Below, piece after piece: positions 14,348 through 22,827 of a DNA stretch of 27,875 nucleotides. The notes under the pieces were generated by a model. The model made no database searches and had not been told where the DNA came from. It was given only the letters and a program-made list of their open reading frames with translations. The translations under genes were made by a program, and so were the position numbers. The DNA comes from Rhizobiales bacterium UBA3584. GTDB lineage: Bacteria; Pseudomonadota; Alphaproteobacteria; Rhizobiales; Devosiaceae. The stretch lies in contig DFMV01000021.1 of the NCBI GenBank assembly GCA_002375765.1, positions 837 to 28,711 on the forward strand, written 5' to 3'. Position 1 is the stretch's first letter, and the number at the start of each line of letters is the position of its first letter.

Positions 14348-14845
14348 ATGCCACGTCGGACCGAGCCGTTGCTGCTGCTGATCGGCAAGCTGGTTTATAC
14401 CTGGAGCAACACGGAGAGCCTGCTCATTGACGTCATGGAACTTCTTATGGGCGTGGACAAGAAAGTGGCGATCGTCACCTATCTCACGCTCAACACCACG
14501 CGCGCCAGGCTCGATCTGATCGAACGGCTGTCCAAACTGGAACACGTGCCACAGGCCACGCGCGACGAGGTGTTTTCCGTCGTGGCGACGATGAAGGCGG
14601 CTTCAAAGGTCCGCAACAAATACAGTCACAGCATCTTTTCTTTCGATGAAAGTGGCGACATGGACCGGACGGAGCTTCTGCGCATTGCCGATTTCGGCCC
14701 GACGCTGCGGTATGGCAAGGTCGAGCCTATCGACGAGCAGGAGCTCCAGCGGCTCTCGGATGCAATACAGATGCTGGTCGCCACCAATCGGGAAATTCAC
14801 GCGTTTTTAGCGGCGCAGCCGCGCGCCCTGCCGCGGTCTGCCTGA
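14348..14845 (+). CDS. Small HEPN-like all-helical protein
   Basis: This 165-aa predicted cytoplasmic protein appears all alpha-helical. It carries 'KVRNKYSHSIF', an R-x4-H motif (R89, H94) with Asn directly after Arg. That is the signature of HEPN-superfamily proteins, many of which are RNases. The helix before it ('TRDEVFSVVATMKAASKVRN') and the long first helices ('LVYTWSNTESLLIDVMELLM') fit that fold. I do not recognise a named family. It starts 19 bp after the luxR stop with a purine-rich RBS, so it is probably co-transcribed. No partner nucleotidyltransferase or antitoxin gene is next to it, which argues against a simple toxin-antitoxin pair. The assignment rests on one motif plus helical character. 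Confidence 0.6.
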   Translation: MPRRTEPLLLLIGKLVYTWSNTESLLIDVMELLMGVDKKVAIVTYLTLNTTRARLDLIERLSKLEHVPQATRDEVFSVVATMKAASKVRNKYSHSIFSFDESGDMDRTELLRIADFGPTLRYGKVEPIDEQELQRLSDAIQMLVATNREIHAFLAAQPRALPRSA

Positions 14846-14859
14846 CGTTTCTTATTATA

Positions 14860-14873
14860 TTGACTTAAGTCAA
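14860..14873. promoter_or_regulatory. 14-bp perfect palindrome TTGACTTAAGTCAA
   Basis: This perfect palindrome lies 15 bp after the HEPN-like gene and about 140 bp before the SARP-type gene. The left arm also resembles a -35 box (TTGACT). It shares the CTTAAG core with the palindrome before luxR. It is a plausible operator for the SARP-type gene; the binding protein is unknown. Confidence 0.5.
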
Positions 14874-15015
14874 AAGATGGCGAGCGACGGGGCATAAGAT
14901 GTCCATGTTGATCGGCGGATACCTTGTGCGTCGTGATCGATAAATCGCCCAGCATTTCAAACTGCTGGCTCTGATCCATTTCGACCTGCAAGAGTATTCG
15001 GGTGTAGTTACTGGC

Positions 15016-15762
15016 ATGGGTGGAAGTCGTATATTTGTTGGCACACTCGGAACCTGCGTCCTGCGCGTGGACGGCAGGGTTGTTTCGGGTGTGCCGACCA
15101 TCTTCCACAAGATTGCAAGCTACCTTCTGATCTCGGGGGAAAACGGTTCCATCTCCCGCCAGCGGCTGCGGGACGTGCTGTGGTCACAGACCGACGATCC
15201 TGAACGCGCCTCCGCAAATCTACGCCGCTCGCTGGCCAGGATAAGGGCACTGCAAAAGTCGGCGGATTTTTCGCTGATCGGTTCCAATTTCTCCTCGGTG
15301 TATCTGATCGATGATCCCCAGGTCACGTGGGACCTAAGGGACCTGCTTGTCGCGCTTGCCGACAAGCAGTCCGAAATCGGTCCTGGCGTTTATCCCGGTG
15401 ACTTGCTTTCCAACATCAAGGATGGCGGACCGGAGTTTGAAGACTGGCTGAGCGAGCAGCGCAGCCGGTTGCGCAACCGATTTGCCGAAAGGCTGACCGA
15501 CGGCATGACAGATGCCAAATGGGCGCAAAAAAGCTCTTCGGAGCGCAAAATGTTTGCCCAATATCTGCTTGCGGTCGATCCCTGCAACGAGCAGGCGTAT
15601 CGGTTGCTGATGCTTGAGGCGGCCGCGAACCACAACATTGCCCGGTTGAGGGAGATTTTCGTCCAGTGCGAAGCTGAGTTTCGCCGCGAACTGGGCCTTC
15701 CCGTCTCATCGGAAACGCGCGATCTTTACCGTGGGCTGATGCGCGGTCTGACCGGCGGTTAG
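15016..15762 (+). CDS. SARP-like transcriptional regulator with BTAD domain
   Basis: This 248-aa regulator combines an N-terminal OmpR-like winged helix with a bacterial transcriptional activation domain. The N-terminal part (about 5-95) includes 'ISRQRLRDVLWSQTDDPERA' and 'SANLRRSLARIRALQ', typical of the DNA-binding domain of SARPs. The BTAD part (about 100-245) has 'VYPGDLLSN', 'FEDWLSEQRSRLRNRFAERL', 'YLLAVDPCNEQAYRLLMLEA' and ends 'EFRRELGLPVSSETRDLY'. Length matches small SARPs. The start codon has no strong RBS, so a slightly different start is possible. It follows the luxR/HEPN pair on the same strand, with a 170-bp gap containing a palindrome. The tandem 11-bp repeat upstream of luxR is its most likely target. 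Confidence 0.88.
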   Translation: MGGSRIFVGTLGTCVLRVDGRVVSGVPTIFHKIASYLLISGENGSISRQRLRDVLWSQTDDPERASANLRRSLARIRALQKSADFSLIGSNFSSVYLIDDPQVTWDLRDLLVALADKQSEIGPGVYPGDLLSNIKDGGPEFEDWLSEQRSRLRNRFAERLTDGMTDAKWAQKSSSERKMFAQYLLAVDPCNEQAYRLLMLEAAANHNIARLREIFVQCEAEFRRELGLPVSSETRDLYRGLMRGLTGG

Positions 15763-15835
15763 GTCGGACACCTCACGACGATCCGTTACCAGTTCCATGC
15801 CAGCACGGCCTGACGGACCGGTCCGGGCCACCCCT

Positions 15836-16009
15836 TTAGAAGGCGTGGCGCGTCACGGGGATGGGCTCGATCTGCGCGAAACGCACGGGTTCGAGCCGCT
15901 CGACCGGCGCCGGGCGCGTTTCAAATCCCGCCTTGCCGGCCAGCGCCGCGTGCAGCGCGAAGGGCGGCAGCAGGAAGACGAAAAGGAACGCCCAAAGAGG
16001 GTAGCGCAT
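15836..16009 (-). CDS. 57-aa membrane or exported peptide ending the polysaccharide operon
   Basis: The peptide begins MRYPLWAFLFVFLLPPFALH, a hydrophobic N-terminal segment that ends in 'HAALAGKAG' and could be a membrane anchor or a cleaved signal. A short Pro/Glu-rich tail follows and ends 'PIPVTRHAF'. GGAGAA lies 9 bases before the ATG, a good RBS. It starts 74 bp after the stop of the glycosyltransferase on the same strand, so it is probably the last gene of that operon. I know no homologue. A role as a small accessory subunit of the synthase is inference from position only. It converges on the SARP-type gene. Confidence 0.6.
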   Translation of the reverse strand: MRYPLWAFLFVFLLPPFALHAALAGKAGFETRPAPVERLEPVRFAQIEPIPVTRHAF

Positions 16010-16083
16010 GGCGCGGGTTCTCCAAACTTCATCGAACGCGATGGAGCCGGGCCACTATGGGCCCATCCGAACCAACGGGCGTT

Positions 16084-17922
16084 TTAGGAAGTCGGTTGCA
16101 TTTTATCTTGTGTTACAGCCGGTGGCGGCAGCATCAGCGGCGCCTCGCGCGGCGCGGTCTGGCCGAAGGCTATCGAAAGCACGGATTCGAGCGTCAGGTA
16201 GGACCGCACCAGCCGGAATGCTATGTATTCGGGCAGCCCGACAAGGGCTCCTATCCGGCCGTTGGCCAGCGCCGCAAACGCCGCCATGAGTGCTGGCGCG
16301 CCCAGAACCACGGCAATAACCGCCTGGATGGTCAGTGGGCTTTGCGGATTGAAGCGCGCGAAATAATAAAGCACGCCAAAGATCACCAATGGCACCGTCA
16401 TGGCCCGCCGGCCCGAATTGAACAGCATGAAGGGCAGGATGATCTTGCCGCGCACCGAAGGCATCCAGCCGTCCAGATAGTCGCGGTTGCGCGATGAGAC
16501 GTGATAGACCGAGCGGAACCAGCGCATGCGCTGCTCGCGCAGATGCTTCCAGCTTGCCGGAACCTCGGACACATAGGTGACCGTCGGATCGCCGACCACG
16601 CGAAAGCCCATCTCGCCGATACGCAGCGACATGTCGGTGTCTTCCCCGTTCATGCCGCCGGTAAAGCCCCCGGCGTCGCGCACCGCCTGTGTGCGATAGA
16701 TGGCGAGCATGCCGGGCACACCGACGATGGCGTCAACCGCGCCATAGGCCACCTGATAATACCCATGCTTGAGCAGCGTCTCGAGATTTCGGGCCCTGTC
16801 GAATTTCCCCGTGCCCGGAGCAATCGGCAATCCGCCGACCACACCGACATCGCCGCGCCAGAAATGACGCACGGCCCGCCGGACAGACGCAGGAGAAACC
16901 TGGGTGTCGGCATCGATGCGAATGACGATTTCCGTCGTGGTCCGGGCGATACCGGAATTGAGGGCGTTCGACTTTCCCGGTATCGGCACGTCGGCGACCT
17001 GCCCGCGCAGGTGTGGCATCTCCGCAAAGGCCCGTGCCGCCGTATGGGCCGTGCCGTCGGTCGAACAATTGTCCAGCACCAGCACATGCACCTCCCCGCC
17101 ATACTGGGCGGAGGCCCTTTCGAGCGCGGCCAGCGTGCGCGGCAGGATGTGGGCTTCGTTATGGGCCGGGATGATGACAGTCACCGGCGGGCAATATCCT
17201 GGCTTGCGCCGCAGCAGGGCACGGATCGTCCCGAGCACATAGAGCAGGAAAAACAGGACCGGCAGAAAAAGGAACACCCCCGGCCCCGTGCCGCCGAGCA
17301 GCGCGACGGACCGCAAATCGCCCACCAGCGGCAGATCGAGCGTGTCGATCCACAGGGACACCGCGATGGCAGCACCAACGGCCAGCACGATCAGAACAAA
17401 CGCGATCGCCTTGAAGCGCGGGCTGAACGGGGCGAAGGCGGCCCGGCGAGGCATCGTCCCCTGGTCGAGCAAGCGGATCGAAAAGATATAAAAACCGAAC
17501 AGCCCGGAGAGAATTTCCACCACATGGATCGAATAGACAAAGCCGGTCAGCCGGTAGGCCATGATGTTGATGAGATCGAACGCGGCGCAGACGAGGACAT
17601 AATAGAGGGTGACTTCGAGGAAAAAGCGCAATCGCTGGGGTGCCCCGGCGCCCACCACAGCCGAAAAGGCGACAAAGAACGAGACGATGAAAATGCGCAG
17701 CGGGATCGAATGAACGCCCAGATAGGGCGAAAACACGACGTCGCCATTGGGGAACATCGCAGCCAAGGGCTCGGCGTTGACAACCGCGAGCAATGCGGCG
17801 GCTACCGCTGTAAAGATCAGGAGCAAGGATGGCGCCGCCCAGACCGAAAGCGGTCGCGTCAGCTTTGCCGGAGCGCTGTCCACCGACCAGTAGTCGTGAT
17901 CCTTTGGCGCGCGCTGCAGCAT
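16084..17922 (-). CDS. Membrane glycosyltransferase family 2, processive-type
   Basis: This 612-aa inner-membrane enzyme probably elongates a polysaccharide from a nucleotide sugar. About five membrane segments lie in residues 25-235. The cytoplasmic GT-A domain follows: 'VTVIIPAHNEAHILPRTLAA' (248-267), 'LVLDNCSTDGT' (D284), the D-x-D motif 'IDADT' (337-339), 'GEDTDMSLRIGEMGF' (427 on), and 'QRMRW' (464-468), the Q-x-x-R-W-type motif of processive synthases. Further membrane segments follow to about 560, then a short polar tail. The layout resembles cellulose/hyaluronan-type synthases, but the polymer is not readable. It starts 2 bp after the stop of the BcsB-like gene. Together with BcsB-like and SqdB-like neighbours it forms a polymer synthesis operon. 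Confidence 0.9.
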   Translation of the reverse strand: MLQRAPKDHDYWSVDSAPAKLTRPLSVWAAPSLLLIFTAVAAALLAVVNAEPLAAMFPNGDVVFSPYLGVHSIPLRIFIVSFFVAFSAVVGAGAPQRLRFFLEVTLYYVLVCAAFDLINIMAYRLTGFVYSIHVVEILSGLFGFYIFSIRLLDQGTMPRRAAFAPFSPRFKAIAFVLIVLAVGAAIAVSLWIDTLDLPLVGDLRSVALLGGTGPGVFLFLPVLFFLLYVLGTIRALLRRKPGYCPPVTVIIPAHNEAHILPRTLAALERASAQYGGEVHVLVLDNCSTDGTAHTAARAFAEMPHLRGQVADVPIPGKSNALNSGIARTTTEIVIRIDADTQVSPASVRRAVRHFWRGDVGVVGGLPIAPGTGKFDRARNLETLLKHGYYQVAYGAVDAIVGVPGMLAIYRTQAVRDAGGFTGGMNGEDTDMSLRIGEMGFRVVGDPTVTYVSEVPASWKHLREQRMRWFRSVYHVSSRNRDYLDGWMPSVRGKIILPFMLFNSGRRAMTVPLVIFGVLYYFARFNPQSPLTIQAVIAVVLGAPALMAAFAALANGRIGALVGLPEYIAFRLVRSYLTLESVLSIAFGQTAPREAPLMLPPPAVTQDKMQPTS

Positions 17923-17924
17923 GG

Positions 17925-19581
17925 TCAGCGGTCGATCAGCATGACCGCGGCGGCGTCATCGAGATTTTCGATCAGCGCAGCGGCGCGCGGATCGGCGATG
18001 GCGATCAGGGCCGGGTCTTTGTCCTCATTGGGTATCACCAGCCAGATCGATTGCGCACCGTCCCCGAATTCACCGGCAAGACGCAGCGCCGATTTGAGCG
18101 CTCCTGCAGTGGTCATTTCAAGCCTTGTAGCGGCTGCTTCCGCGCCGGGACCGAACGCCAGGCTGGTCTGGACGGGCAGAAAGGATCCCAGCAGGGCCGC
18201 AGCGGTACGGGCCTGGCCGCGCGACAGGGGCGTGGTTACCTTGAGCCCGATGGTTTGATCGGCGGCCAGCGCGCGCACCATTTCGGGCCAGCCGCCGGTT
18301 GGCTGGACAACCTGCGGTATCAGCCGGGAGGTCGGCAACAATTGTGCCTGCGCGTCGGGGGCCGACCCGACAGATGGACTCATTGGGGCTGGTGTCGATC
18401 AACTCGACAAGAATGGCGTTGGACAGCGTCTGGATATCGGAGGGCAATGTCACATCGAGAGAAATCGTGTCCCCCTGCCCGTCGAACCGTCCGGTTTCAA
18501 GCAGATTGCCGTTGAGCGAGACACGGACCACCCAGTCATTGCCCGGCGCGAGTGTAGAGGTCTTGAGATCGATGACGAAACGGCGCGGCATCAGCCCGCC
18601 GGGAAGGTCGGCGAGGGCGTAGGGAACGGTCCATCGCCGTGAGCCCCGGAAGTTCTTGATCAGCGTTTCCGCCGAAAGCTTATCGACCGTCACCGGCCAG
18701 GCATCGGGCTCAGGCTGCAGAGCGGTCGACATCCGGGCCGCCAGCAGGGCATCGATCCCCTCTTCCCCCCAAACCGCAATCCGGCCTCCCGAATCCAGCG
18801 TCAGGGCCGATCCTGCGGTTTGCGCCATGACGAGGTCGGGCACAGCATCATCGGCGGCAAACCACACCTCCATGCCCTTGCGGGCAAGGTCCTGCCGGGC
18901 CCATATGGCCAAGGCCTGCGTGTCGGCATCGGTTCCCAGTGCCAGCCACGCGGGATCGGACATCGTGGCGATCCGCACGGCGCGGGTATCGACCGGGTCG
19001 TCGGTGAACAGCGCCAGCCCGCTATCGGCGCTCAGGGTGATCGCGGCGCCCGAATTGGCGGCGTCAACCGGGCATACCTGGCCGCCGCTCGTCGTGCCAC
19101 GGCCATCGAACGTCACGACAACGCCATTGGACAGCAGATCGCTCTCGCGCAGCGCGATCTCGACTTCGTGGCGAGACTGGCCGGGATCGAGCACGATCTC
19201 GCCACGGCGCACACCGTCGACGCTGATCGTTACGCGCCCGTCCCCGTCAGCCCCCAGTTGCGCATCGAGCGCGAGCCTGAGCGTACCGGATTTGAAATTG
19301 ACGCCCGAGGGCAAGGCAAAGCGGATTTCGGTGGAATCGGGAAAGCCCGCCAGCCCGATCCATTGATCGGCCATGGGGCGCGAAATCCAGATTTCGGTGC
19401 CACTCCCATTATCGGCCCGAGCGGGATCGGCCGCGGGAAATTCCAGCCGCGGCAATGCGGATGTGTCCACCGCCGAGGTCAATCGCGCCAGCACCTCGCT
19501 ATCGCGGGTGTAAGCAATGGCCACCCCCACGATAACGAAGCTCAGGACCGCTATGAACAGCAGTCGCAGCAAGTCCTTCAT
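17925..19581 (-). pseudogene. BcsB-like polysaccharide synthase accessory protein, split by a frameshift
   Basis: This would be a periplasmic, membrane-anchored partner of the glycosyltransferase, related to cellulose synthase subunit BcsB. The ATG at 19581 starts 'MKDLLRLLFIAVLSFVIVGV', a membrane anchor or signal. Beta-rich segments follow ('FALPSGVNFKSGTLRLALDA', 'GRVTISVDGVRRGEIVLDPG'). The protein reads well up to 'SPNESICRVGP', then turns Arg/Ala/Gly-rich. A second frame continues sensibly from 'DAQAQLLPTSRLIPQVV' to the stop at 17925. Removing one base of the five-base G run at 18357-18361 (CCCCC on the coding strand) joins them into about 551 aa. BcsB is usually longer, so this is a short relative. 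It overlaps the sqdB-like stop by 4 bp (ATGA). A sequencing error, a real mutation, or +1 recoding are all possible. Confidence 0.75.
18357..18361 (-). other. Frameshift site, run of five G (five C on coding strand)
   Basis: On the coding strand the codons read GGC CCC CGA. Dropping one C gives GGC CCC GAC GCG and restores the frame used downstream. The full interval 17925-19581 is 1657 bases, one more than a multiple of three, which fits a single extra base. Confidence 0.8.
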
Positions 19582-20798
19582 TGCAGTGCGCGTCGAGGGG
19601 GCTCAAGGGGGGAGAAATCGGGCGCATTCTCGTTGGACCAAATCGCTGTTGCCGGAACAGTGCTGAGATTGGCCCGATCAATGAACCGCGCGGCAATGTC
19701 CACCGTCTCGCTCATCAGGGCATCGGTGAGCAGGATCGGCTCGAGACCGAGAGTCTTCAACGTCGCGTTCGAGACGGCCAGTTCGTTTTCGGCCGCTTCC
19801 TTGCGCGGGTTGTCCACATATTCGATGTGCGCGCCGGTCAGTTCGGAAACCAGCTCGGCCAGATCACGCACGCGGCGGGTCTCGGCCACCTGGTTCATGA
19901 TGCGGACCGGATCCCCGGCAGCGGGCGGATTGTCCAGCGCCAGGGCGACACAGCGCACGGTATCCTGAATGTGGATGAAGGCGCGGGTCTGCCCGCCCGT
20001 CCCGTGAACCGTCAACGCATGACCGGCGGCGGCCTGCATGAGGAACCGGTTGAGCACGGTGCCGTAATCGCCGTCATAGTCGAAGCGGTTGATCAGCGCC
20101 GGATCGCGCCGGGTTTCCTCGGTCTGGGTGCCCCATACGATGCCCTGATGCAGGTCGGTGATCCGCAGCCGGTCATTGCGGGCATAGAACTGAAACATCA
20201 GCTGATCCATGGATTTGGTCAGGTGATAGATGGATCCGGGCTTGGTCGGATGGAGGATCGAGCGCGCAAGATTGGCGCCGCCGGGCCCTTCGACACGAAC
20301 CTGAAGATAGCCCTCGGGGATTTCCAGCCCGTCGCTCTCATAGCCATAAACGCCCATGGTCCCGAGATGAACCAGATGCGCATCGAGCTTGAGTTCGGCC
20401 AGCGCGGCAAGAACGTGGTGGGTGCCGCCAATATTGTTGTCGACCGTATAGATCTTGTGGGCGGCATCGCGCATCGAATAGGGCGCGGCGCGCTGTTCGG
20501 CGAAATGAACGATGGCATCGGGCTTGACCGACGCCAACAGGCGCCGCAATTCGGAATAGTCCCGGGCTATATCGAGTTCGACGATATCGATGTCGCGCCC
20601 GCTGACCTCTTTCCAGGTGTTTAGGCGCTCATCGATTGACGTGATCGGCGTCAGGCTGGGGGCATCGAGTTCCTGGGCAATCCGGCGCCGCACGAAATTG
20701 TCGACGATGACAACTTCATATCCGAGTGCTGAAAGATGAAGCGAAGTCGGCCAGCCACAAAAGCCGTCGCCACCGAGAACAAGAACCGTTTTAGACAT
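19578..20798 (-). CDS. sqdB: UDP-sulfoquinovose synthase-like NAD-dependent epimerase
   Basis: This 406-aa enzyme of the extended SDR family would convert UDP-glucose and sulfite to UDP-sulfoquinovose. The NAD-binding start 'VLVLGGDGFCGWPTSLHLSA' has the Gly-Asp-Gly-x-Cys-Gly-Trp form typical of SQD1/SqdB. 'DNFVRRRIAQELDAPSLTPI' and 'RLNTWKEVSGRDI' also match that group. Catalytic residues are in place: T147 in 'LGTMGVYG', and Y191 and K195 in 'YHLTKS'. 'WGTQTEETRRDP' further supports it. I chose the ATG at 20798 because AAGGAAGG lies 8 bases upstream. An in-frame start at 20819 is weaker. It is the first gene of the operon, overlapping the BcsB-like gene by ATGA. The usual sulfolipid partner genes are not next to it. 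Confidence 0.85.
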   Translation of the reverse strand: MSKTVLVLGGDGFCGWPTSLHLSALGYEVVIVDNFVRRRIAQELDAPSLTPITSIDERLNTWKEVSGRDIDIVELDIARDYSELRRLLASVKPDAIVHFAEQRAAPYSMRDAAHKIYTVDNNIGGTHHVLAALAELKLDAHLVHLGTMGVYGYESDGLEIPEGYLQVRVEGPGGANLARSILHPTKPGSIYHLTKSMDQLMFQFYARNDRLRITDLHQGIVWGTQTEETRRDPALINRFDYDGDYGTVLNRFLMQAAAGHALTVHGTGGQTRAFIHIQDTVRCVALALDNPPAAGDPVRIMNQVAETRRVRDLAELVSELTGAHIEYVDNPRKEAAENELAVSNATLKTLGLEPILLTDALMSETVDIAARFIDRANLSTVPATAIWSNENAPDFSPLEPPRRALQ

Positions 20799-20833
20799 AG
20801 AAGAGGCCTTCCTTCGCAAAGCCTAAGGCTCGG

Positions 20834-20848
20834 CGAATTGAAAATTCG
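20834..20848. promoter_or_regulatory. Short inverted repeat upstream of the sqdB-like gene
   Basis: Arms CGAATT and AATTCG are separated by GAA, 36 bp upstream of the chosen start of the epimerase gene. It could be an operator or part of the promoter region of the polysaccharide operon. No factor can be assigned. Confidence 0.3.
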
Positions 20849-21013
20849 TCTGACGGTTTCGGCTGTCCCCCAAGACTATTGGCATGCCGCCAACGTACGC
20901 ACTTCTACGAAAACCTGTCCCGTTGATACCCCTTACGCGAATTAACTCAAGTTGGGATTTTGTGAACGGTACGTTCTTGTAGCCAGTCAAATCGGCCAAA
21001 GTCCGTCAGAAAA

Positions 21014-21039
21014 AAGGCGCCACCCGAGGGCAGCGCCTT
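21014..21039 (-). terminator. Rho-independent terminator after the MFS gene
   Basis: The stem AAGGCGC/GCGCCTT has a 12-base loop. On the minus strand it is followed by a run of T, as expected for termination just past the MFS stop at 21065. A T-rich stretch also follows on the plus strand, so it may work both ways. Confidence 0.85.
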
Positions 21040-21064
21040 ATTTTTACACCTGATTTCCGTCCGG

Positions 21065-22561
21065 TCAGTGCCCCGGCACCGGCTCGGCGCCCATGGGCTG
21101 GGCGGGCGGGCGGCGGATGAAGAACGCCGCCACGATCGCAAACATCGAGATGATCGCCCCGCACAGGAACGCAAGCTGGATGCCCTGCGACATGGCCGGA
21201 ATCGCCTCCACGCCATCGGCCGCCAGGTCAGCGGCCCGCAATGTCATCAGCGAGACGAACAAGGCGATGCCCGCCGCACCGGCGACCTGCTGGATCGTCC
21301 CGATCACCGCGCTGCCGTGCGAATAGAGGTGCCGTGGCAGCGAGCCCAGGCTCGAGGTGAACAGCGGCGTAAACATCAGAGCCAGCCCAAGGCTGAGGAC
21401 AATGTGCAGCCCGAGGATGAAATAGATCGAGGTGAACTGGTTCAACGTCGTCATGCCCCACAGGACCGCGCTGACAAGGATGGTCCCCGGCACGAGCAGC
21501 ACTGTGGGTCCGAACTTGTCGAACAGCCTTCCAACGAACGGCGCCATCAGCCCCATGACCAGCCCGCCGGGCAGCAGGGTCAGCCCGGTCTGGGATGCGT
21601 CGAGCCCCAGAACGTTCTGCATGTAGATCGGCAGCAGAATGAGCGATCCGAACATGGCCATCATGGAAATCGCCATCATGACGACACTGACCGCGAACAC
21701 CGGCGTGCCAAAGGTGCGCAGGTCGAGCAGTGCCGCGTCGCGTTTCTGGAGCGCGAACTGGCGCGTGATGAACAGGCCGAGCCCGATCACGCCGACAACC
21801 ACCGGCACCCAAAGAGGGAAGACGGACGTGCCGCCGCCATGGGAAGCCTCACCGCCCAGGCTGCTCAGACCATAAACCAGCCCGCCAAAACCCAGCGCCG
21901 AAAGGACAACCGACAAGATATCGAGCGGCGCCTTGGAGGGCGTCGTGACGTTGACGATCTTGGCGGCACCAAGCGCCAGCGCGGCAAGCGCGATGGGCAG
22001 GACCAGATAGAACATCCAGCGCCATTCGAGGTGCTCGAGAATGAAACCGCCAATGGTCGGGCCTAGCGCCGGCGCCACCGAAATGACAATCGAGATGTTG
22101 CCCATGGTCCGTCCGCGCGATTCGGGCGGCACGAGGTTCATGATGGTTGTCATGAGCAACGGCATCATGATTGCGGTCCCGCAGGCCTGAATGATGCGCC
22201 CCACCAGCAGCACCTCAAAGCCCGGTGCCAGGCCCGATAGCAGCGTGCCGGCGCTGAACGCGGACATGGCCAGGATAAAGACCGGGCGCGTGTTGAGCCT
22301 TTGCAGCAGATAGCCGGTGATGGGAATGACCACCGCCATGGTCAACATGAAGGCCGAGGTCAGCCATTGCGCCGCGCTGGCGCTGATGGCCAGGTCTTCC
22401 ATCAGGTGCGGAATGGCCACGCTCATGATGGTTTCGTTGAGAATCACCACAAAGGCCGAAACCAGCAGCAGGCCAATGACCAGCCTGTTGCGGGCCGTGT
22501 TATCGGTTTCGCCCAAAGGCGTTTGGGGCGCGGACGCGCCGTTCACATCTGTCGGTGACAT
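21065..22561 (-). CDS. DHA2-family MFS multidrug exporter
   Basis: This inner-membrane proton-driven exporter of about 498 residues has the 14-segment layout of the EmrB/QacA (DHA2) group. The chosen start (MSPTDVNGAS) at 22561 lets the first membrane segment begin near residue 30 ('LVIGLLLVSAFVVILNETIM'). The frame is open further upstream to 22756, but that part is not protein-like. Family motifs include 'LNETIMSVAIPHLMEDL' in segment 1, 'AAQWLTSAFMLTMAVVIPIT' in segment 2, 'RIIQACGTAIMMPLL' in segment 4, and 'SVAPALGPTIGGFI' (motif C of antiporters) in segment 5. It diverges from the gamma-glutamyltransferase gene. There is no adjacent EmrA-like adaptor, so it may act alone. The substrate is unknown. 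Confidence 0.93.
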   Translation of the reverse strand: MSPTDVNGASAPQTPLGETDNTARNRLVIGLLLVSAFVVILNETIMSVAIPHLMEDLAISASAAQWLTSAFMLTMAVVIPITGYLLQRLNTRPVFILAMSAFSAGTLLSGLAPGFEVLLVGRIIQACGTAIMMPLLMTTIMNLVPPESRGRTMGNISIVISVAPALGPTIGGFILEHLEWRWMFYLVLPIALAALALGAAKIVNVTTPSKAPLDILSVVLSALGFGGLVYGLSSLGGEASHGGGTSVFPLWVPVVVGVIGLGLFITRQFALQKRDAALLDLRTFGTPVFAVSVVMMAISMMAMFGSLILLPIYMQNVLGLDASQTGLTLLPGGLVMGLMAPFVGRLFDKFGPTVLLVPGTILVSAVLWGMTTLNQFTSIYFILGLHIVLSLGLALMFTPLFTSSLGSLPRHLYSHGSAVIGTIQQVAGAAGIALFVSLMTLRAADLAADGVEAIPAMSQGIQLAFLCGAIISMFAIVAAFFIRRPPAQPMGAEPVPGH

Positions 22562-22827
22562 TGGATATCTCTTGATCTGGTGGCCCGCCGCTCCAGCGCG
22601 CACGCAAATTTGACTGTGCTGAATCTGCCTGTTGAAATCGAAAGTCAAGCCATCGAGTTCAACCCTGTTATTGCTGTCGTCCATGACGGGCGAAAAACAC
22701 TTGCCCTCACCCCCGGATCGGCTTTCACTGAACGGGCTGACCCACAGGGCAGCCACGATGCCAGAGAAGGGCCGCGCCGCCGTATTGGGGGAGGTGAAGC
22801 GACTCGAAACAAAGGATGAGGCCTATC

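Noticed and set aside
15814..15825. 12-bp palindrome CGGACCGGTCCG between the SARP-type gene and the 57-aa gene
   Set aside because: It lies between convergent genes, has no loop to form a normal terminator and no T-run, and GC palindromes of this size are expected by chance.
22632..22648. LacI-operator-like sequence TTGAAATCGAAAGTCAA between the MFS and ggt genes
   Set aside because: The left half matches the operators at 1278 and 2439, but the right half is mismatched. One degenerate site 20 kb away is likely chance.
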